Assembly (NCBI GenBank): GCA_037132075.1
Contig: JBAXPV010000001.1
Span: 1-64,000 of the forward strand
Direction: 5' to 3'
Length of the DNA: 64,000 nucleotides
DNA from: JBAXPV01 sp037132075
GTDB taxonomy: Bacteria > Bacteroidota > Bacteroidia > Bacteroidales > CAIXZF01
Shown: positions 59,709-64,000 of the stretch, piece by piece
How positions within the stretch are numbered: position 1 is the stretch's first letter
Layout of the letters: every line of letters starts with the position of its first letter
Notes under the pieces: generated by a model
The model's database searches: none
What the model was told of the DNA's origin: nothing
What the model saw: only the letters and a program-made list of their open reading frames with translations
Position numbers and translations under genes: made by a program

Positions 59709-60009
59709 CATCTTGCAAGCCATTGAGCTGATAGATCAATTCATGGGTTCCATTAATAATTACGATGATTATCTGATCGATTTAAAGACTCAAAGTGCTG
59801 TTGAGCGTCAATTGTGTATTGTTGGAGAAGCGGTTAACAAATTTGACAAATTATTCCCCGACCTGCCTCTTGAAAATGCCCGCAAAATCGTAGGATTCAG
59901 AAACAGATTGATTCATTCCTATGATTCAGTGGATTCGTCAATGATATGGGCTATTCTGAGAAATCATATTCATCCATTGAAGCAAGAAATAGTTGAGAAA
60001 TTTCTATAA
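59677..60009 (+). CDS. hepT: HepT-like HEPN ribonuclease toxin
   Basis: 110 residues, helical. The HEPN catalytic motif Rx4-6H followed by xY is seen as RNRLIHSY (~76-83), in the family context ARKIVGFRNRLIHSYD; the tyrosine is the AMPylation target in characterised pairs. SAVERQLCIVGEAVNKF is the second typical helix. Toxin RNases of this family dimerise and cut RNA when not modified. Reads from an ATG inside the last codons of mntA, so expression is probably coupled. Intact, unlike the toxin at 58243. Confidence 0.88.
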   Translation: MTEQGKKYLFDILQAIELIDQFMGSINNYDDYLIDLKTQSAVERQLCIVGEAVNKFDKLFPDLPLENARKIVGFRNRLIHSYDSVDSSMIWAILRNHIHPLKQEIVEKFL

Positions 60010-60089
60010 TTGATTTATACTTCCAGTCTTTGTATATACAGTTTCAATCTGATTATGCAAAGAAAAATATTCACGCAGATTACGCAAAA

Positions 60090-60581
60090 ATGAGTTACGA
60101 GAATAATATTGAAAACCTAATTTTAAGGGATGCTTTTAGAACGGATATTCCGTTGATTTCTGACTTGATTAAAGAGCTGGCAGTTTATGAAAAGCTGCTT
60201 CATATTGCTTTGTTCAGCGAAGCGGATCTGGAACGGGCACTGTTTGGTCCTAAGCCTTATGCCTATGTTGTTCTGGCTGATTATCAAGACAAACCTGCCG
60301 GGTTCGCCTTGTTTTTCTTTAATTATTCTACGTTCGTCGGGAAACCTGGTTTGTACCTGGAAGATCTCTTTGTTCGTCCGGAATACCGTGGCTATGGCAT
60401 TGGAAAGGCGTTACTCCGGACGCTAGGTAATATCGCCCTCGACAACGACTGTGGCCGCATGGAATGGTCGGTCCTTGACTGGAACAAGCCTGCCATTGAC
60501 TTTTACCTCCGCCTGGGTGCCAGACCCATGGATGAATGGACGACTTTCCGCATGGACCGGCAAACCCTGGAAGAGTTTTAA
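60090..60581 (+). CDS. GNAT family N-acetyltransferase
   Basis: 163 residues from ATG 60090. The frame is open to 60030, but that stretch contains the CACGCAGATTACGCAAAA repeat word (60072-60089), so the later start is preferred. Acetyl-CoA binding motif A is LEDLFVRPEYRGYGIGKALL (~91-110), with the Q/RxxGxG/A pattern; WSVLDWNKPAIDFYLRLGA is motif B. The closest recognisable subgroup is the diamine (spermidine/spermine or thialysine) acetyltransferase type, judging from AGFALFFFNYSTFVGKPGLY, but substrate choice cannot be fixed from sequence. Confidence 0.88.
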   Translation: MSYENNIENLILRDAFRTDIPLISDLIKELAVYEKLLHIALFSEADLERALFGPKPYAYVVLADYQDKPAGFALFFFNYSTFVGKPGLYLEDLFVRPEYRGYGIGKALLRTLGNIALDNDCGRMEWSVLDWNKPAIDFYLRLGARPMDEWTTFRMDRQTLEEF

Positions 60582-60596
60582 TACGAGTTGTTGCCG

Positions 60597-62414
60597 ATGC
60601 CAAAGAAAATCTCCCTGTATGTTGCCTTGATCCTCGGGATCCTCATCACTGTTTACCGGCTTAATACGGTATCGGAGAAGGAGACTTCGTGGGATGTATT
60701 GGGATATTATCTCTACCTCCCGGCCACTTTTGTGCATCACGACCCTTTACTGCATGATGTGAGCTGGCTTAAGAAACTCAATGAGGAGAAACAGCTGACA
60801 GGGACTTTGTACCAGCTTTCTTCGAACAACAAAGGCGAGCCCATGTATTTCTTTCTCTATGGGATGGCGCTGTTTTACCTGCCTTTCTTTTTCATCGGAC
60901 AGCTCTTTGCCGCACTGAACGGCCTTCCCATGGATGGCTTTAGTTATCCCTACCAGTTCAGCCTGGTGGTGGGGGCAGTGCTTTACACCTTGACTGGCTT
61001 GTATTTCCTAAGGAAAATATTGCTCAGATTTTTCACGGAAGCGGTGAGCGCACTCACCCTCATCCTGGTCGTTTTGGGAACAAATTACATCAACCACCTC
61101 ACGCTGAAAGACCTGGAGCCTGTGAATGTGTTGTTTATGCTGATGAGCATCATCGTTTGGAACAGCATCCGCTGGCACGACAGTGGAAATCCGAAGTACT
61201 TCAGATACAGCATGCTTGCCTGTATGATGATGGCCTTGGTGAAACCGAGCGAGATCATGGTGATGATGATTCCATTTCTGTGGGGTGTTCAAAGCATCAA
61301 AGAATTCAAGACAAAGATCCTGAGTGTGATTACTGACAGAAAAACCTTGTGGAGCACGATTGGTCTGTGTTTCCTGTTGGCCATGCCCCAGATGACCTAT
61401 TGGACGCTAAAGACAGGTTTTCCTGTCTACGACAGTTATAAAAATGCCGGGGTTGGATTGGATTTTTTCTCGCCGCATATATTGAATGTCTTGTTCAGTT
61501 ACCGCAAAGGCTGGCTCTTATACACGCCAATCATGAGTTTTGCCCTAATTGGCTTCTACTTTGTTTACAGAAATGAGCGTTCCATTTTTGCAGCCATAAC
61601 AATCTATTTCCTGGTAGCATTTTACATCATTGCCAGCTGGACCGAATGGTGGTATGGCGCTGCCTTCTCCTGCAGGCCGCTGATCACAAGCTATCCCCTG
61701 CTGGCAATTTGCCTGGGCTTTTTCCTGACTTACCTTTTCAAGTTAAAAAAAGTCATTCAAATTGCCTTTGGCCTGGTTTTTCTGGGGATGATATACCTCA
61801 ACCAATTCCAGTGGTGGCAGTTGAGAAATTACATCCTGGATCCTTACCGCACAACAAAAGAGTATTACCGGGCCAGTTTCTTAAAAACCAGGGTGAGTGC
61901 TGAAGACAGGGCATTGCTTTTGTTTGAAAGACCCTATAAGGAAGGTTATCAGTTTACGGATAAGGAAAATTATCTTCGTCGCGACCTGGTAAAACAGACC
62001 TATGACCATAGCAATGACAAGCAGGTAATCAGGGACAGCAGCGGGAATGCCTGTTACCATATCAGTCCTGAGATTGAATATTCAAACGGCTTTGAATACA
62101 AATACAGTGCGTTGACACAAAAAGATCATCTTTGGATCAGGGCAAGTGTGGATATCCGATACGCGCCCGGGTTTCCAGGCGAGCTCCCCTGCCTGGTGAT
62201 GTGCATGGATCATCAACATCGGAGCTATGGATATTTTGCCCCTGAAATAAAAATCGACTCCAGCCAAACGCCTTGGCATACATTCACTGCAGAGTTTCTA
62301 ACCCCTGAACTGCGCAGCAGCGGGGATCCATTTAAATGCTACATCTGGAACCGGGGCAAAAGGAGCTTTGATGTGGATAACTTCAGGCTTGAGATCTTCG
62401 AGCCGAAGAAATAA
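60597..62414 (+). CDS. Multispanning membrane protein, GT-C glycosyltransferase-like
   Basis: 605 residues from ATG 60597 (MPKKISLYVALILG), 15 nt after the GNAT gene. About ten hydrophobic segments fill residues 1-~410 (for example LYVALILGILITVY, FFLYGMALFYLPFFFIG, LTLILVVLGTNYINHL, LLAICLGFFLTYLF). The first loop carries KETSWDVLGYYLYLPATF, where the acidic D-x-x-x-Y-Y pattern recalls the catalytic loop of GT-C enzymes using polyprenyl-phosphate sugars. TEWWYGAAFSCRPLI is another conserved-looking loop. Residues ~420-605 are soluble and likely extracytoplasmic, with strands resembling a carbohydrate-binding fold (SVDIRYAPGFPGEL, WHTFTAEFLTPE, DVDNFRLEIFEPK). Donor and acceptor are unknown. 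Confidence 0.72.
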   Translation: MPKKISLYVALILGILITVYRLNTVSEKETSWDVLGYYLYLPATFVHHDPLLHDVSWLKKLNEEKQLTGTLYQLSSNNKGEPMYFFLYGMALFYLPFFFIGQLFAALNGLPMDGFSYPYQFSLVVGAVLYTLTGLYFLRKILLRFFTEAVSALTLILVVLGTNYINHLTLKDLEPVNVLFMLMSIIVWNSIRWHDSGNPKYFRYSMLACMMMALVKPSEIMVMMIPFLWGVQSIKEFKTKILSVITDRKTLWSTIGLCFLLAMPQMTYWTLKTGFPVYDSYKNAGVGLDFFSPHILNVLFSYRKGWLLYTPIMSFALIGFYFVYRNERSIFAAITIYFLVAFYIIASWTEWWYGAAFSCRPLITSYPLLAICLGFFLTYLFKLKKVIQIAFGLVFLGMIYLNQFQWWQLRNYILDPYRTTKEYYRASFLKTRVSAEDRALLLFERPYKEGYQFTDKENYLRRDLVKQTYDHSNDKQVIRDSSGNACYHISPEIEYSNGFEYKYSALTQKDHLWIRASVDIRYAPGFPGELPCLVMCMDHQHRSYGYFAPEIKIDSSQTPWHTFTAEFLTPELRSSGDPFKCYIWNRGKRSFDVDNFRLEIFEPKK

Positions 62415-62631
62415 TCGGGAGACAGGGAATATTCGGTCTGATTTGGCACCTAAGGGGCCAGGGGATGCGGGGCCACGACTCCGAACCGGCCTCACGATAA
62501 AGATAAATATCTTCATCAAGCAACCTTCCATAAAATCATTGTCTTAAAATAAATAGTCTTGTCGCTATTGGCAATTTTCTATTTACCTTCGAAAACTGAA
62601 GCTTAACACAAACGGATTAACTCTAAATCAA

Positions 62632-63096
62632 ATGAAAAAAGCATTTTTAATGGTTCTCATCGCAATCCTGGGAATCACAGTTATGGCTCAAAAGCCAGCA
62701 ATCACTGAGAAAAAAGACAAGAAAGTGGAAGCCCCTGCTGCTGTTAAAGCTGCTTTCCTGAGAGATTATACTGCTGCCACAAAAGTGAACTGGTCAGCTG
62801 AAGGAACAAGCTTTGAAGCAGAATTCATGCTGAACAATGTAGAATATTCTGCTGTTTACGACAACAACGGTCAGCGCAAAGAAGTCGAGATGAGCATCAA
62901 AGTTGCCGACCTCACACAAACGTCCCGTGATTACATCAAAGATCATTATGCCGGATACAAAATCACCGAAGCATCAAAAATCACCGGCGAAAGCGGTAAC
63001 ATAAGTTATGAAGCCGAACTCACCAAAGGGAAAGAGGTTATGGATGTGATCTTTGATGTGAATGGTCGATTTTCCAAAGAAGTTAAAGGGAAATAA
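62632..63096 (+). CDS. Periplasmic PepSY-like (DUF2874) protein
   Basis: 154 residues. Signal peptide 1-19 (AFLMVLIAILGITVMAQ). After a lysine-rich linker (EKKDKKVEAP) two similar halves follow: AAVKAAFLRDYTAATKVNWS...FEAEFMLNNVEYSAVYDNNG (~35-80) and TSRDYIKDHYAGYKITEASK...YEAELTKGKEVMDVIFDVNG (~100-150). This is the paired PepSY-like pattern of small Bacteroidota periplasmic proteins; their function is unknown, and inhibition or binding of peptidases has only been suggested for PepSY. The 217-nt gap upstream holds no gene; TACCTTCG at 62583-62590 is a one-mismatch match to a -7 element. A TolC-family gene follows after 24 nt. Confidence 0.85.
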   Translation: MKKAFLMVLIAILGITVMAQKPAITEKKDKKVEAPAAVKAAFLRDYTAATKVNWSAEGTSFEAEFMLNNVEYSAVYDNNGQRKEVEMSIKVADLTQTSRDYIKDHYAGYKITEASKITGESGNISYEAELTKGKEVMDVIFDVNGRFSKEVKGK

Positions 63097-63120
63097 TACC
63101 ACACACACCCCTACATAACA

Positions 63121-64000
63121 ATGCCCCGACCGCTGCTGTTAATCGCAATCCTATTCATGGGCATGGGATTTTTACGGGCTCAACCCATACGTAACCTCCC
63201 TGATTTTCAGAAAGCAGCTGTCTCTTATAGTCCTGGAGCCTATGACAAACTCAACCAGCTGCGCTTAAACCAGCTACAAGCTGATGTTCAAAAGGCACAA
63301 TTACTAAAACCCCAGGTATTCTTAAGCTCAGATTACCTCTTAGCACCTTTCTTTTCTAACAACGGCCAGGCTGTTGCTATCACCCCAAATCCTTCATCAA
63401 AGGCTTTTGGCTATGATGCTGCACTCACGAATGGTGGACTTTATGCAGCACAGCTTAATGTGAGCTATCCTTTGCTCAATAAGCCTGTTTACCAGGCCTT
63501 TGCGGCCGAAAACGAGCTCAGCAGACAAGTTTTGCAACAGGAAAGCAAAACTTTGTTACACAAACTGTCCAATGATGTTACCACCCTTTACATCGACTGT
63601 TACCAAACTCAACAACAAATCAAATATTTGAGCACCCTTACCGGCCTGATCAAAGAGCGGGAGAAAGTGGTGCAAAGCCTCGTAGAACAAGGGATCATGT
63701 CACAGAATGATTATTTGCTGATCGACATTGAAATCAGCAGCAGGGAATTCGACATCGCTCAACAAAAGGCAGCCCTGTGTGCTTCATTCTCAGCACTAAA
63801 TAACTTATGTGGAATCAGCGACACTACAGTACCTGCACTTTCTGCCCCTGACATAGCACTCAGTAAAATCCTTGACAAATTTAACTATCAGCAAAAATTC
63901 AGCCTCGACAGCATGGACCTGATCGCGCAACAGCAGGTCTCAAACACAAAATACAAACCACAGCTTCAGCTCTATGGCAACACCGGTCTCTATGCCAGTG
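63121..64000 (+). CDS. TolC-family outer membrane efflux protein, 3' end cut by window
   Basis: 293 codons are open to the last base, starting at ATG 63121 with a signal peptide (PLLLIAILFMGMGFLRAQ). The pattern fits the TolC/OEP fold: a short strand region (LNVSYPLLNKPVYQAFAAEN), long alpha-helical stretches (RQVLQQESKTLLHKLSNDVT, LIKEREKVVQSLVEQGIMSQ, DYLLIDIEISSREFDIAQQK) and the turn into the second repeat (KYKPQLQLYGNTGLYAS). YLLIDIEI after a GIMSQND turn is typical of the first coiled hairpin. Would form an outer membrane channel for an RND or ABC pump; the pump genes, normally downstream, lie outside the window. Confidence 0.88.
   Translation, partial: MPRPLLLIAILFMGMGFLRAQPIRNLPDFQKAAVSYSPGAYDKLNQLRLNQLQADVQKAQLLKPQVFLSSDYLLAPFFSNNGQAVAITPNPSSKAFGYDAALTNGGLYAAQLNVSYPLLNKPVYQAFAAENELSRQVLQQESKTLLHKLSNDVTTLYIDCYQTQQQIKYLSTLTGLIKEREKVVQSLVEQGIMSQNDYLLIDIEISSREFDIAQQKAALCASFSALNNLCGISDTTVPALSAPDIALSKILDKFNYQQKFSLDSMDLIAQQQVSNTKYKPQLQLYGNTGLYAS

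Overview
The window comes from a member of the Bacteroidota, probably an environmental Bacteroidales-like lineage; the genus cannot be set from this sequence alone. Evidence: type IX secretion (T9SS) C-terminal sorting domains of both kinds (short Por-type, and the gliding-motility-associated type B domain), promoters of the Bacteroidota form TTG-N19-21-TAnnTTTG, GEVED, FISUMP, CARDB and SprB-like modules, an S16 protein with a long tail, and a PorT-like barrel. Base composition is middling, with local AT-rich and GC-rich patches.

Layout. 1-3056: end of the shikimate genes aroB-aroA, then a LutA-type cysteine-rich protein with its own promoter. 3103-40870: six co-directional genes for large secreted surface proteins, labelled here CD1-CD6 (CD = cohesin/dockerin). 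They combine cohesin-like domains, an unusual dockerin-like module, MAM-like, CARDB, Ig/PKD and GEVED domains, and mostly a T9SS sorting signal. CD6 (20519-40870) is a 6783-residue SprB-like adhesin built from three families of ~85-96-residue modules (20, 12 and 20 copies). 40871-51568: housekeeping genes: tex, a barrel protein, a cupin, a secreted C26 hydrolase, trmN6-rimM-rpsP (minus strand), dnaE and trxA. 51588-57967: a DUF58 protein, a secreted DUF4838 protein, a seventh cohesin-like T9SS protein (CD7) and a FISUMP lipoprotein-like or secreted protein. 58047-60087: a small accessory patch with an orphan antitoxin, an internally deleted toxin remnant, a methyltransferase, an MntA/HepT toxin-antitoxin pair and several dispersed intergenic repeats. 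60090-64000: a GNAT acetyltransferase, a GT-C-like membrane protein, a PepSY-like periplasmic protein and the start of a TolC-family efflux protein that runs off the window.

How it may work together (inference). CD2, CD3, CD5, CD6 and CD7 carry cohesin-like domains and T9SS sorting signals; CD1 and CD4 end exactly at the dockerin-like module and have no sorting signal. This division suggests a surface assembly in which dockerin subunits lacking a signal dock onto T9SS-exported cohesin proteins, with the giant adhesin as the longest element. No glycoside hydrolase module is present in these proteins, so it does not look like a classical cellulosome. No stretch longer than 300 bases lacks an annotated gene; the longest gaps (11859-12140, 40871-41125, 62415-62631) are described as sites or hold nothing I can identify (62415-62631). 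No tRNA, rRNA, CRISPR or insertion sequence was seen.
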